Shown: in pieces, positions 1 to 11,362 of the stretch
How the letters are laid out: each line of letters opens with the position of its first letter
Position numbering within the stretch: position 1 is the stretch's first letter
Source: Adiantum capillus-veneris
Taxonomy: Eukaryota > Streptophyta > Polypodiopsida > Polypodiales > Pteridaceae
Direction: 5' to 3'
DNA: 64,000 bases
Assembly: GCA_014529385.2 (NCBI GenBank)
Contig: CM043952.1
Span: 70,048,299-70,112,298, forward strand
Notes under the pieces: generated by a model
The model's input: the letters and a program-made list of their open reading frames with translations, nothing else
Told to the model about the DNA's origin: nothing
Databases searched by the model: none
Translations under genes and position numbers: made by a program

Positions 1-225
1 TTTATCAGCAAAGAATAGCCCTGTTGTTTGGAGCCGAGAGACTTGGGGAAATCTTGCGCTCTCCTCATCCTGTCATTCTACCCTTACTAGACTATTACCA
101 TTCCTTTGATGAGTCGATCTTCATCCTATTTTGAGCTAAGTTGTGCTAAAGCTCCAAATTGTAATTACCATACTCTATTTTAAAATAAATTGGAGTTGTT
201 TGTGTAATTGTTTACTCTCTCACTT
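1..225 (+). other. 5' leader of element A
   Basis: This stretch lies between the unseen 5' LTR/primer binding site and the first gag codon at 226. I see no reading frame or repeat of note in it. It is AT-rich untranslated leader by position, by comparison with element B, which has a leader of about 850 bases between primer binding site and gag. Confidence 0.6.
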
Positions 226-1640
226 ATGGCCTTCCCTAATTTTTATGGTAAGCCTGGGGAGGTTGCTCCGGACTTTTTGGATAATTTGGAAATGGCCTTT
301 CTGGTATCGGGAAGGGATGACGAAGCTACTAAGTTAAGGGCCTTTCCTTTGGTCTTGAGGGAAGGTGCAAAATTATGATCAAACTTTGGCACCTGAAGAA
401 AGAAGAGACTGGGAGTCCTTAAAGATGGCCTTCATCGAAGAATTTCGCCGCCATGAGCCTCCAAAGGAGATATGGAGACAGCTCTTAGAAGCTATAGAAG
501 ACATCACCCAATGACTATAGAAGCTATGAAGGAAAGTTTTCCAACCTGTGAGAGAAATGGTGTGCATCACTAGGTGAAGGAGAAAGGGCGCCAGAATGCC
601 TAAAGAAGGACTGTTTCCTGGCAGGGCTTTACCCCATCCTTCGAGAAAAGGTAAAAGGTAAATTCCCAGATACCTCTGATAAAGCTATGACTTATGCAAG
701 GGAGAAGGATAGGAAGTTAAAATTCCAAGCTCAACTACAAGGGGGAATGGAGCCTCCACCGCTAGCTCAACCTACGGCAAGGGTAGTAGTAGGGACAGGA
801 GCAACAGACCAAGAGTCCTCTCAACAAGAATTACTTCAACAAATCACCAATCAACTACAGAGCCTGTCCATCAATCTGGTTCAAGGTGTAAGGGCTCCCC
901 AGCCAGGAAATGAACGAAATAGACAAGAAGGACAAAGGCAAGCACGTGAGTACATTTGCTACAACTGTGGAGAGGTAGGTCACGGCATGTATTATTGCCC
1001 CCATCCACAACGCTATCAAGGAAATGGTAATCAAAGACGGCCTCCTCGCCAGCAAGTCACACCTTGTCGAGCTAGGCCACTAAATGGACAAAATGCACAC
1101 GTGGCTCTACCAATCCAAATATTGAGACCCCCTCCTCCACCACCACAAGCACCAGCAGAGATCCCTCCACTACCATCGGGAGGGGAGGACAGGGCTGTCT
1201 CTGTCATAAGTCTTGACAATGGTAAGGATAAAGGGAAAGAAAAAATGGAGGAAGCTGTTGCCATGCCAATAAAGAGAGTTAGGAGACAAAGAACTGATGA
1301 AATGGAAGCTTCAGAGCCGGATAAAGGGAATGAGGGTTCCTCCCAAGTGATAGGAGACAAGAAAAGGAAGAGTAGGTCAAGGAGGCACATAGGAGTAGAA
1401 GACTTTCCACTTGGGGTAGGATCCATACCTTACGACCTGGTAGCAGATGTGAGTAAGCAAGGACCAAAGATTTCATGGCAGCAACTCCTCCACCTTTCCC
1501 CAAAGATGCGTAGAACCTGGTCTAAGATGGTCAGCACCAGGAGGGCTAAGGCAAAGTCAGTTGGGTCTATTAGTGCAAGAGGCATGAAGGATATCGTGCC
1601 AGTCATTGATGCAGAGATTAAGAGTCAGCGAGTCTCCAAT
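226..1640 (+). pseudogene. gag: Element A gag (broken)
   Basis: Gag is the structural protein of the virus-like particle and packages the element RNA. The start at 226 (MAFPNFYGKPGE) lines up with the element B start MASVAFPTFTGK, and DFLDNLEMA follows as in B (DFLDNLEIA). The frame is broken near 372 (an early TGA), again around 500-560, and then runs open from 687. A CX2CX4HX4C zinc knuckle (CYNCGEVGHGMYYC) lies at 957-998, followed by a proline-rich stretch and a basic, K/R-rich linker. From 687 the frame runs on into the protease without a gag stop, unlike B, where gag ends in TAA. This is a decayed copy; function is not expected. Confidence 0.85.
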
Positions 1641-4600
1641 GTGTACGTAGATGGTGGAGCCGAGATTTGTGTTATGACAGAGAAATTAATGCACAGGTTG
1701 GGTTTGGAAGTAAACGAGCAAACTTCCTTACAAGCTAAGATGGCAAATAATGTAAGGGTGGCTTGTGTGGGAAAGTTAATGGAGTGAAGGTTTCAGCTTT
1801 TGGTGTGGCAATCTCAATTGATGCTTATGTGATCCCAACTAAGGGGGAGGGCTATCCGCTAATCCTTGGAAGACCTTGGCTTATGGCTATGAAAGCTAGG
1901 CAAGATTGGGAGACAGGTTCCCTTGAGTTGCGACCAAATCATAAGGTAGGTGGCAAGCAACAAAAAATTGTGTATGACATGAAGCAGGGTAGACAACAAG
2001 ACCTAGAGATGGAGACTTCTATGGATGAATGGAGCACAAGCAACTGCTCTTCATCTGAGGATGAGTCATCTGAGGAGGATGCTAGCTCTTTGGAAGTCAT
2101 GGGTATAATACTGCGAAACCCAGAAGGAGAAGGTGGTCAAGACTCTCTAAACAAGGAAGAAGCCACAGGCTTAGAGGAGATGCTAGCTAAGGACCTACTA
2201 GAAGAAGAGAGAGAACCCTATTTGCAGGTACTAAAGAAGCATGCTTGCCTCTTTATAACTGATTACGAGCACATTAAAGGAGTGACGGTAACCCAACACC
2301 ATATCCAATTAAAGGAAGGTGCCAAACCAGTGGTGCAAAGGATAAAAAGATTAGGGCTAGTGCAACAAGATGCACTCTTAAAAGAAGTAAAAAGATTACT
2401 CAAGGCAGGATTTATCTACCCAGTGGAATATTTTGAGTGGGTGTCTCCAGTTGTGGTAGCACCAAAGAAAAATGGGAAGTGGAGGGTATGTGTGGATTAC
2501 AAGCCTCTAAACGCAGCCACAAAAAGGGACCATTTTCCTTTGCCTTTTCAAGATGAAATACTAAATGAAGTGGCTGGTCATGAAAGGTACACAGTGTGTG
2601 ATGGGTACTCAGGCTACTTCCAAATCAGAATTGCAGATGAAGACCAAAGAAAGACTACCTTCATAACACCTTGGGGGTGTTTTGCTTATAGAGTTATGCC
2701 TTTTGGTTTAACTAATGCCCCAGCTACTTTCCAGAGGTTTATGAACTTGGTGTTTCAACCTTACTTTGGTAAGTCCATACGAGTCTTCATTGATGATTTT
2801 TGCATTTACAGCTCTAGGGAAGTACATCTGTCCAAGGTTATGAAGGTTTCACCCGTCTGGCCCAATTGGGTGGGCAATTGAATAAAGACAAGTGCCACAT
2901 AGGTGAGAGCAAGGTCACTCTACTAGGCCATGTTGTGTCTCAAGATGGTATTGAGGCTGACCCTGAAAAGGTAAAGACAATGTTAGCTTTACCTACTCCT
3001 TCAAACGTGAAGCAACTAGTCTCCTTCATTCAAAAGGTTCGCTACATGGGACGATTCATACATCTCCTTTCTCAGGCAATCTATCCTTTGCAGCAGCTCA
3101 CTAAACACACTACATTGACATGGAGTGAGGAGGGTGAAAGGTGCTTTCAAGAAGTTAAAACCATTTTGAGCTCATTGCCTGTCGTCCTACAACCCACATG
3201 GGGTGAATTATTCTATGTAAATCCTAGTGTAGGTCCAGAAGCTCTAGGAGCTGTCTTGATGCAAAAAGACCCAAAGACATCTCTCATGAGACCAGTCTAC
3301 TTCTCTAGTAGAGTGATGACAGCTGCTGAAAAGGGTTTCAGCGCAACTGAGCAATTGGTGCTAGCTCTTAAGTTTGCAGTGGAGAAGTTTCGGGCTTACT
3401 TACTTCCGAGACAATTTGTGGTGATCACAACTGAGGAGGTTTTTCCATATGCCCTACAACACATGGAATTGTCTCAAAGAATAGCAAAGTGGGTGGTGCA
3501 GCTTCAAGAGTCTGACTACACACTACAAGTAGAGGATTCCACCCGTGCTTGTTTGGCAGATGTCCTCACACAAAGGTGTTATGAGAAGGCCAAGAAAGAG
3601 GCACCTAGTAAGGTACCACCTATCCCGGAGCCTGAAGTTCTACTGGGAGCACACAGTCTGTATTTTGATGGGGCTTACAAGAGGACCAAAGACAAGGCAT
3701 CAGTAGGCATAGTAATATTAGGTCCAGAGAAGGAGAAGATCTTTGCAAAAGGGTTTCATCTAAAAGAGGTTCATTCTAACAATGAGGCAGAGTACCATGC
3801 CCTTGTTTTAGGCTTGCAATGTTGTCTTTCTCAGGGCATCACAAAGCTAAATGTTTTTGGTGACTCCATGTTGATCGTTAAGCAAATGGTTGGTGTATGG
3901 GCCTGTAAAAATGACAAATTGTCTGTTAAGATGAGGGAAGCAAAGGCCTTGTTGAAGGGTTTTAAAGAAGTTCGAGTGCACTTTGTACCTAGAGATCAAA
4001 ATCGAGAAGCAGATGCCTTAGCAGGTGAAGAACTACAAACTCTCATAGTAGGTGCTATCCTTGTGAAAAGTCCTTTATACCAGGGAAAGGAGGAGTTGCA
4101 TGATTTACTTTACTTTCTTGAGCATTGTGAAGCACCCTCTGGTATGAGTAAAAGTGAACATAGGTGGTTGGCAAAAAAGGCTACCAACTATAGCTTAGTG
4201 AATGAGGACTTGTATTGTAGAGGGAAAGATGTTGTCTTAAGGAGAGTTCCTGCATCCCACGAGATAAAGGATATTTTGTTTAGTTGTCATGAAGGTGTGT
4301 GTGGTGGCCACTTTGCACAAGAGATTACTAGCAGAAAGATTTTACAAGCAGGGTTCACGTGGCCAAGCCTCCATCGAGATGTACAACATTGGTGCCGCAC
4401 ATGTGAGGTTTGCCAAAAAGCTAGACCAAGGCGTCTTACCCATGAAAATCAGCATCCAATCAAAACCTATGGACCATTTGAAAAATGGGGGATAGATGCA
4501 ATAGGGCCACTACCTTGCACTCAATCAGGGAAGGAATACATCATTATGGGGGTGGAGTACATGACCAGATGGGCAGAAGCTCGTCCCACAAAGCGTATCA

Positions 4601-5418
4601 CAGCCAAGGACGTGAGTGATTTCATTTTTGAATGCCTTTGTTTCCGTTTTGGCACACCTTTGGAGATTCTCTCGGATAGGGGACCGGGATTTCGAGCTGA
4701 TTTAGTCGGGAAATTGATGAGCAAGTTAAAAATCAAGCGCAGGCACTCTACACCATACTACCCTCAGTGCAATGGTCTTGTGGAAAAGGTAAATGGTCTT
4801 ATATGTAAAATCATCACTAAGCAAGTGCATTTACATCCTAAGGCATGGGACAAACACCTAGATGCAGCACTTTGGGCCTACAGAACATCCTTTAAAACAT
4901 CCTTGGGGTATACACCTTTTCACTTGGTTTACGGGCAAGAGGCACTATTGCCTATAGAAGTGGAGCTAGCGAGCCTCCGAGTTCTAAAAGCACATCAAGA
5001 GGATAGTCAAGAGAAGCAGGTGGAAGGAGGAATCATCGATTTGGAGAGGTTAGGGCTAGATCAAGAGTCAGCAGTGAAGTACTGTGCAGCCCAGGCAGAG
5101 AAGAAACGAAAGAAGTTCAATCGCAACCTTGTCAAGAAAGGTATCAAGGAAGGTTCTTTAGTGCTCAGATACGACAATCGCTTTGATCGCAGGAAGGATG
5201 GTAAGTTCTTGCTTAAGTGGGAAGGCCCTTTTGTAGTGATACAGAGGTTCTCAAATGGTAGTTACCAACTAGGTGACCTAGATGGTAAGGTACATCAGAC
5301 CCCGGTAAATGGTTGGCGATTGAAGGCCTACCAATGTCCTCTTTCACAGCCATATGCTGGTGAAATTTATGCTAAGGATGGTTCAGAGGAGAGCTCATCA
5401 TATTCGAGCTCCAACTAA
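1641..5418 (+). pseudogene. pol: Element A pol: protease, RT, pseudo-RNase H, RNase H, integrase (two frameshifts)
   Basis: The domains in order are as follows. Protease has VYVDGGAEICVM, with its Asp at 1650, and LILGRPWLM about 70 residues later. RT (about 2290-2900) has VCVDYKPLNAATKRDHFPLP and the catalytic motif VFIDD at 2783-2797, intact. The first RNase H (about 3190-3570) has lost most catalytic acids. The second RNase H (about 3655-4030) starts LYFDGAYKR and has NNEAEYHALVLG, VFGDS and READAL, so its acids are kept. Integrase (about 4285-4900) has the HHCC zinc module ending CRTCEVCQK and the core residues in KWGIDAIGP, ILSDRGPGF and NGLVEKVNG. Frame changes occur near 1765-1787 and 2866-2881. 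The last part (2866-5418) is open for 850 codons. There is no chromodomain, as expected for a Tat element. Confidence 0.9.
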
Positions 5419-5713
5419 GGTAACAATCATATACATAGTCGTTTCAACAAAAAAAAAAAAGAGAATGCTACCAGTGAAAGCGGATATTGACAATGGATGG
5501 GGTATGGCTTTCAAGGGTCTAGGAGACCAGTTGTTAGTCATGGATGGATACAATTATTCATCAGAAAGGACTAAACAGGGTGCATCAGCCAAGAAAGCAG
5601 TAACATGGCAAATTCAATTGGTACCAGGTAGGTAAGTATTCAAGAGAACCCTATTGTAGCACAACCTACAGCTAGTGGCATCAAATACCTCTAGCTTAAG
5701 GGGGAGGGCTATA
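5419..5713 (+). promoter_or_regulatory. Element A 3' untranslated region and polypurine tract
   Basis: After the pol stop the sequence is non-coding and includes a run of A at 5450-5461. The polypurine tract AAGGGGGAGGG lies at 5698-5708, five bases before the LTR start at 5714. It primes plus-strand DNA synthesis in LTR elements. Element B has the matching tract AGGGGGAGG at 30203-30211, in the same position and after a similar CTCTAGC context. Confidence 0.8.
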
Positions 5714-7189
5714 TGATGCATGGTTTTTAGGACCCCTTATGAAGATGCAATAAAGGCACAGTCAGTTGTTGGGGAGATGAGGATACTCTAGTCCAAGGGA
5801 TCTCGAAAGAGAAGAAAAATCTACTTCACAAGCACCAAAGAGTAAAAAGTGCCATGGACAGAAGATACGTGGGAACGAGCTCTTATGCATGCCTACAACC
5901 TATATCTTACAGAATAGCCCATTAATTTCTAGTGAAATTTACACGAGGATGTTTGTGTGGACTCACAGCACAGCATACTCCGTTTTCACTTTTTTACCGA
6001 CAGTAAATATTTTTTACCACAGTAAATATTTTTTACCTACATGGTAAATACAAATCACTTTTTACCTACAGTAACTTTTTTTACCCATGGTAAATATTTT
6101 TTACTGCACCATAAGTATTTGGTAGGTAACAGTTCACTGTTACTAGAAGCAGTGATTGGGCATCAACAATGCAGTTACAGGAGGAGAAAAGGAGAAAATC
6201 TTATGGTAAAGGTGAGTCAACAGGGACAAAGACTTTTGAGTTGAAAAGAGACATGCTGATTTTTTCAAAGAACACATGTCAAAAGAAGCCATGGTTGATG
6301 ATTTTTTGAGAATTTGATATTCAGGAGGACCCAGCAGGTCCCCCCCTGACATGTGCAGAACCTCCAGTTTCAACAGCCACCTTACCTGCTCTTAAATGCT
6401 GGTCAAAGCCTTATCCCCATGTGTCACAATCAGAAAAATCAGCCTTTACCCTCCCCTCTCACATCACTCTAGAGAATATCTTGATGGTGACATATCAGGT
6501 GACCTCAATCTGTTGACCACCCTAAGCAAAAAGTAACCCCAATCAGCGGATTTAAGCATGTTTATCCCTAATCCTAAACCCTCTCAGAAACCTATATAAG
6601 GAGGCCTTCTCTCACTCAAAACCAACACTTCACCAAGCAATGAAGCTATGACGACATTGCTCACAACGAGGAGCTATGGATGGAGCTCTACTCTCTCCCC
6701 CTCTCTCTCTCTCCCTCTAGTATTCTACATTACTAGCCCTAAAACCTAAATAAGGAGTCTTCTCTCATGCTCCAAGGCCACCATCCTCGCCATCATTCTC
6801 TAAGGTATTGATGTGTTGCTAGTAGGATCATACCTACTTGCTGGGTTGATTGTTTTTGACAAGGGGTTATGCCATCCTTGGCTTGCTTCTCTATATCCTT
6901 GTTATGTATGATCAGATGCCGTTGTATTGTTAAGCTGATGTCTTGTGTATATATATGCTACATAAGGTCCCTAAGCTTCGTTTCTATGTGTTTTGCCATA
7001 TGTTTTGATACCATCATAATGCCAGAAGTCTCACTTGCCTATGTGCACTATGTGTGAGGTCCCTAACCCTCTTAATTTAGGGTGGTGCCCCCTTTGTTTT
7101 GTTCTTTGCTTGTTTGCATGAGGCGTGGTTTGTGGAGTGTGCACGAGTACAGAGGCCACCCGATTGCACTGCTCTTTTTCCTGCCATCA
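5714..7189 (+). repeat. Element A 3' LTR (1476 bp, TG...CA)
   Basis: It starts TGATGCATGG directly after the polypurine tract and ends ...CCATCA. The end aligns with the end of the element B LTR: both contain GGTGGTGCCCC, then a GAGGC block and AGAGGCCACC before the terminal CA. It contains an array of GTAAAT and TTTTTTAC half-sites (5990-6104), a TATA box at 6593 and short CT-rich tracts around 6690-6720. The short ORFs inside it are not supported as genes. Confidence 0.85.
6593..6599 (+). promoter_or_regulatory. TATA box in element A LTR
   Basis: TATATAA lies inside the block CTATATAAGGAGGCC, which is identical in the LTRs of element B (23234 and 31293) although the rest of the LTRs has diverged. 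This is the likely core promoter for the element RNA, with transcription expected to start some 30 bases downstream. Confidence 0.7.
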
Positions 7190-7229
7190 TTTGGGATGGT
7201 AATCACCACTTGAAACCTTGGATGTGCTT

Positions 7230-8110
7230 GATAAAAACGCGTAAGTGCAAAACCTTCTCGCAAAGGTGGGCAAGATCTTGGACGTTCAGATCCTCGGACG
7301 AGGCTACTACCGGATCGAGTTCGAGACTCCCAAGATGGCGTCCAAGGTCATCGCCATGAGTCCATTGACCATCCAAGTAGCTTGAGCCCACTTTAGATAG
7401 TGGAGACATGGTTTTGACCCTGCTTTAGATGTTCTGGTAGAGGAGGCAGACATCCCCATCTCCGTCTGCTTTCTTCGTTTGCGGAGGGAGTACCTACCAC
7501 TTTTGTTCAGGATAGGCTCAGCGATTGGGACTGTCCTGGAGACACCTCGCACGGCAGCCTCAGTAGATTCCAAGGCGGCCGACATTCCCTCAATTTGCGT
7601 TTGGGTTAGGGACACTCAAACTCTCTCAAAGGTCATCCTCCTGCCTTGTGTGAGTGGGGGTTGGTTTAGACAGAGCGTGGAGTATTCAAAATTCCCAAAC
7701 TAGTGCTTCATTTGTCAACAGATGGGCCATCTTGCGAAGGCCTGTCCATGGAGGAGGCCTTGACCTACACCACAAGCTCAGTCCTAGCCTGCAAGGGCTG
7801 GGGCTGAACGGCCCCACAGGTAGAGACACAGAGCACACATGCAGAGCCACCCTCCGAGCCTGGGGCTCCAGCGGAGGAGGGATGGTAGGTGGTCGATGAC
7901 AGAAAGGTCCACAGCAAGACAGAGTGGCACTCAGAATGATCCTCAGGCGCCTGCCCAGCAGTCGATGACGGCAAGGTCCATAGCGACAGCCTGGCACTCA
8001 GAATGGTCCTCAGGCGCCTGCCCAGCAGTAGTGGGTTCCCACAAGGAACCGTTTTGGTCCTCCTGAGCAAGATGAGGTCCCTGATCTAGCCCCCACCTCA
8101 GCTTCACCCT
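7230..8110 (+). pseudogene. LINE ORF1 remnant: gag-like RNA-binding protein with zinc knuckle
   Basis: The readable parts include GKILDVQILGRGYYRIEFE at about 7270-7325 and, in another frame, a leucine-rich part with LPLLFRIGSAIGTVLETP (about 7495-7550). The latter matches the pattern of plant LINE ORF1 N-terminal domains (DUF4283-like). A zinc knuckle CFICQQMGHLAKAC lies at 7704-7745, directly after an in-frame TAG. The following stretch to about 8110 has only broken frames and a short direct repeat (CAGGCGCCTGCCCAGCAG at about 7944 and 8011). Function by family is RNA binding in the LINE ribonucleoprotein; this copy is dead. Confidence 0.65.
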
Positions 8111-8250
8111 CTAGAGCAGCTCCTACCCCCGAGTTCCCCCCCTCCTCATCATCCTCCCCTTTGCCTCCTGCTCCCGCCACCTGATCCCCTCGCCCCTCTA
8201 TCTTTGTCGCTCCTCCCTGCCCCTCTTCTCCCCCTCTTCCCCCTGCTCCT

Positions 8251-8297
<47 letters not shown>

Positions 8298-9047
8298 ACT
8301 CCAGTTCCACAATCGACCCAGGGGGCAGGGCCATCTCCGGCTGCAAGGAGATCTCTTGGCAGCCCTTTGCCACAAGTCGCTTGGCGAGAGAGAGATAGCC
8401 TTTCTTGCGACCTCCTCTACAGGTACAAGCGTCTCCCTTTGTAGCAATTCCTCGTGGTCTAATGGGCTTCGACATTTGGCACCGATGGGACTTCTTTGAC
8501 TACAACTTTACACGTTTTCTTGGTGACTTCTCAGCAGACCATGAGGCAGCCTGCTTCAAGGTTCATGTTCTATTCCTTGCGCTAGGGGGATAGAGGCGCA
8601 GGACTCAGCGGTTGGCTTCTCTTTTCCCCTTTGCGGTAGGGACCAGACTCAGTGGACTCTCAACTCAATGCTGGAGTGGTTGCATACATAGGTCCTCGAG
8701 TTCTCTCACTACATGGGAGACCTAGGAGTTACAGACATGCTTCAGGCTTTGTGGCCATTGGCCAAGTTTGTGGTGACCCCTCCAAATACAGCAAAATGTA
8801 GACACATTGTGGTTCACTTCTTTGCTGATATGCAGTGCTTGCCATGCTATGTACACATTCATGAGGACTCCTGGACAGAGGAGGTTTCTTTACGTACGGC
8901 TTGATCTACTTGGGCTTGGGCCAGGCATTCGTTGCAGTCACGCCTATCTAGAAGACGCTCGGATGCGGATTACTCCCCATCCAACCCAGCCTCAAAGATA
9001 GCACGTTTAGCTGCTGTGGCAGCATTTGTTCTCTCTCGCTCCCCATA
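8110..9047 (+). other. LINE ORF1/ORF2 junction region, low complexity
   Basis: Proline/serine-coding CT-rich sequence leads into a pure C tract (8252-8297). A degenerate coding-like stretch follows that I cannot assign (for example WHRWDFFDYNFTRFLGDF near 8480-8530). I find no clean ORF. It probably covers the end of ORF1 and the spacer before the endonuclease. Confidence 0.45.
8252..8297. repeat. Poly-C homopolymer, 46 bp
   Basis: An uninterrupted run of C starts after ACC-rich sequence and ends before ACTCCAG. It lies in a CT-rich, proline-coding part of the LINE and explains the proline and glycine homopolymer reading frames on both strands. The exact length may be affected by sequencing or assembly. 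Confidence 0.9.
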
Positions 9048-11362
9048 AGGATCGTCTCATGGAACATGCAGGGACTTGGTGGGCCCCATTTTCAGCATCA
9101 GAGGGGCCGACTGCGTTAGTAGCTTCAGCATTGCCTTGTGGGAGGAGAGATTGATCTCCTTATGCTACAGGAGCATCATCTGTGTGAGAGCCCTATTAGT
9201 AGACGTTGTGGTCAGCTCTTGCATGGACGATATGATACTTTTTGGTCAGTAGCTTTTGGACCTGGAGGCATCCATGGTGGGGCATGTATGACTATTGTGG
9301 ATTCTTTTTGTAGCAGGCCATTGTGGGCAGAGGGATTATTGTGCCAAGTAGGGCTTAGTGGATCACTATGCAGGTTCAGGGTTGCCTTGTGGGCTTCCTG
9401 AACATATATGCACCCAATGTGGCGACTGCATGAGCAGAGTTTTGGTCACAGATTGTTGAGTCTCTATGCAAGCAGAGCAATGGTGCATAGGGGGTGACTT
9501 CAACTTGTTGGAGGACCCTTCTGACAGGATTGGTGGTAGCCATGCTACTGTGCATAGAGTTGAGTTGGCAGCTTGGGAGAGGTTTTTTATGACTCTGAGG
9601 GTCTCAAATGTGTGGCAGCACTCTAGTTTTGTGAGGCCCTAATATATCCTGGCCTTCTCTCGTTCGTAACACAGAGTGGGAGGAGTGAATCTATCATGGA
9701 TAGATCGCTTCTACACTAGTGACCATTTCAGTCACTTGGGTGGGACAGTTGGCATTCTGGCAGGGACTTCCTTCTTGGACCATGCACCAGTGATCCTCAC
9801 AGTGGTAGACAGGTAGAGGAGGGGTAGCACGCTTGCCTGGTTGCACCGAGATAGGAGGAGAAATGTCTCAGACGAGGTGTTGCTTCCTTGTACAGGATGC
9901 AGGAGTAGCATCCAGACAGTCCTTGGTTGGAGGAACAGTTATAGCAGACTCGCCAGGAGCTTGTTAGCACAGAGGAGCAGCGCCATGAGTTTGCTTTCCA
10001 TCAACAGGCATCTCAGTGGATAGAGGTGGGTGACAGAGTGATTGGTGATTTCTTCAAGGCAGTGGGACCTCAGCATACGCATGCCAAGGTCAGTCAGTTG
10101 AGGAGGCTCGACAGGTCACTTGCTTCTGATCTAGAGGACATGCGTGCGGTTGCTACTGACTTTTACCGTGAGTTATTGTCTGTAGAGCCTCAGTCAGAGC
10201 ATCAGGATGCATGCAGGGAGCAGGTGTGGGCATAGATGCCTTGCCTTGTGACTTGAGGAGATGCGTTAAATGCTTGAGCTGCCACTTCAGCTTGAGGAGT
10301 TGCACACGGCTCTTAGTGCACTCCCATGTGGTAGCTGTCTAGGTGAGGATGGCTTGACTCCCAGTTTTCTCTTGGAGTACTGGAACCTACTTGGACCAAA
10401 TCTCTGTAGTGCTTTTCAGTACACCTTGCACATAGGAGAGATGCCTAACACCATGAGTGAGGGTCTGATCTACCTCATACCCAAGGAGGGTGGCTCCTTG
10501 GATGAGATTCGATAGTGATGCCCCATCACCATCCTCAACTCAGCCTACAAAATTCTTGCCAAGGCTCTGAGTTTGAGGATCCAGCCACTTCTAGAGAGCC
10601 TTATAAATGGGACTCAGATAGGTTTTGTCAAGGAGAGCAGTATCCTTGACAACATCTTTACTTTTTGGGAGGCTTCTACCCTAGCACAACTATGTGGTGA
10701 GGATCTGGTGATTCGTCTTCTCGATTTTGAGAAGGCTTATGCAGAGTTGACTGGGACTTTTTGGAGGGCACTCTACGTAGGATGGGCATCTCAGAGGGGT
10801 GTCAGCTTTGTACAGACGGACACACAGTCAGGTACTTTTGTCAGGAGGTAGAGATGATCCTTTCATGCTCACACGTTCGGTTAGACAGGGCTGCCTCTTG
10901 CCCCTTTCCTCTTTTTGTTCTATGCTGAGGTGATGAGACGGTTTTTGGTATTGCAGCAGGTTGGTTTACGGGACTTAGCACTCCCTATTCGGGGAGATGA
11001 GCTATTGGACGTTGAGTTTGCTGACGACTCAGCCTTGTACTTGGATGGCCAGGAGGCCAACCTTCACAGGTGTGAGCAGGCTCTTGAGACCTTCTGTTGT
11101 GCATCTGGTGCACTAATCAACTGGAGAAAGACAATGGCTTTCTCAATTGGTAGTGCTCATGTGCCCAATTAGATGCCAGGTGAGGGTTTCAGTTGGATTC
11201 CCCCAGGACTGCAGTTTGGTGCTTGGGCTGTAAGGTTGGTTTGGACTTGTCTCCCGAGCAGTAGATTTTTCCCCTCCTCCAGTTTATAAGGAGGGAGTTG
11301 TTACATTGGAGCTCCGCATGACTTTCTTTGGCTGGCAGAGTTGTAGTGGCCAACCACGTGCT
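9048..11362 (+). pseudogene. LINE ORF2 remnant: AP endonuclease and reverse transcriptase
   Basis: Endonuclease, about 9048-9813: the start RIVSWNMQGLGGP is typical of plant L1 ORF2. GGDFNLLEDPSDRIGG follows at about 9490-9536, then SWIDRFYTSDHFSHLGG (9697-9747) and SFLDHAPV (the metal-site DHAPV). Reverse transcriptase, about 10270-11172: GEDGLTPSFL, then YLIPKEGG, then a thumb-like KALSLRIQPLLESLI with TQIGFVKESSILDNI, VRQGCLLPL-like remains, and the catalytic FADD at 11017-11028. Frameshifts and stops occur throughout. The reading is cut at 11362, after VVVANHVL, by element C. ORF2 would nick target DNA and copy the LINE RNA; this copy cannot. Confidence 0.8.

Larger units (their letters stand above)
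1..7189 (+). mobile_element. Element A: Tat-like Ty3/gypsy LTR retrotransposon, 5' end outside the window
   Basis: The order on the plus strand is gag with zinc knuckle, protease, RT, a decayed RNase H, a second RNase H, integrase, polypurine tract and 3' LTR. The second RNase H before the integrase is the known mark of the plant Tat lineage. The element shares clear protein similarity with element B in this window but is a different, older copy with several frameshifts. Its 5' LTR and primer binding site lie before base 1. The 3' LTR ends in CA at 7189. The next bases, TTTGG, are the expected copy of the 5-bp target duplication, but its partner is outside the window. It appears to sit inside ORF1 of a LINE whose sequence continues from 7190. 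Confidence 0.9.
7190..11362 (+). mobile_element. Degenerate L1-like LINE fragment (host of elements A and C)
   Basis: From 7190 the sequence changes to GC-richer, stop-ridden coding remnants: an ORF1 RNA-binding protein with zinc knuckle, an endonuclease, and a reverse transcriptase with FADD. It is interrupted at 11362 in the RT C-terminal region by the LTR of element C and should continue beyond C's 3' LTR, outside the window. Its own 5' part should lie upstream of element A. I see no poly-A tail or target duplication because neither end is in the window. Confidence 0.8.

Noticed and set aside
8010..8475. Glycine-rich and proline-rich ORFs
   Set aside because: They come from the poly-C tract and CT-rich surroundings in a dead LINE; no conserved domain.
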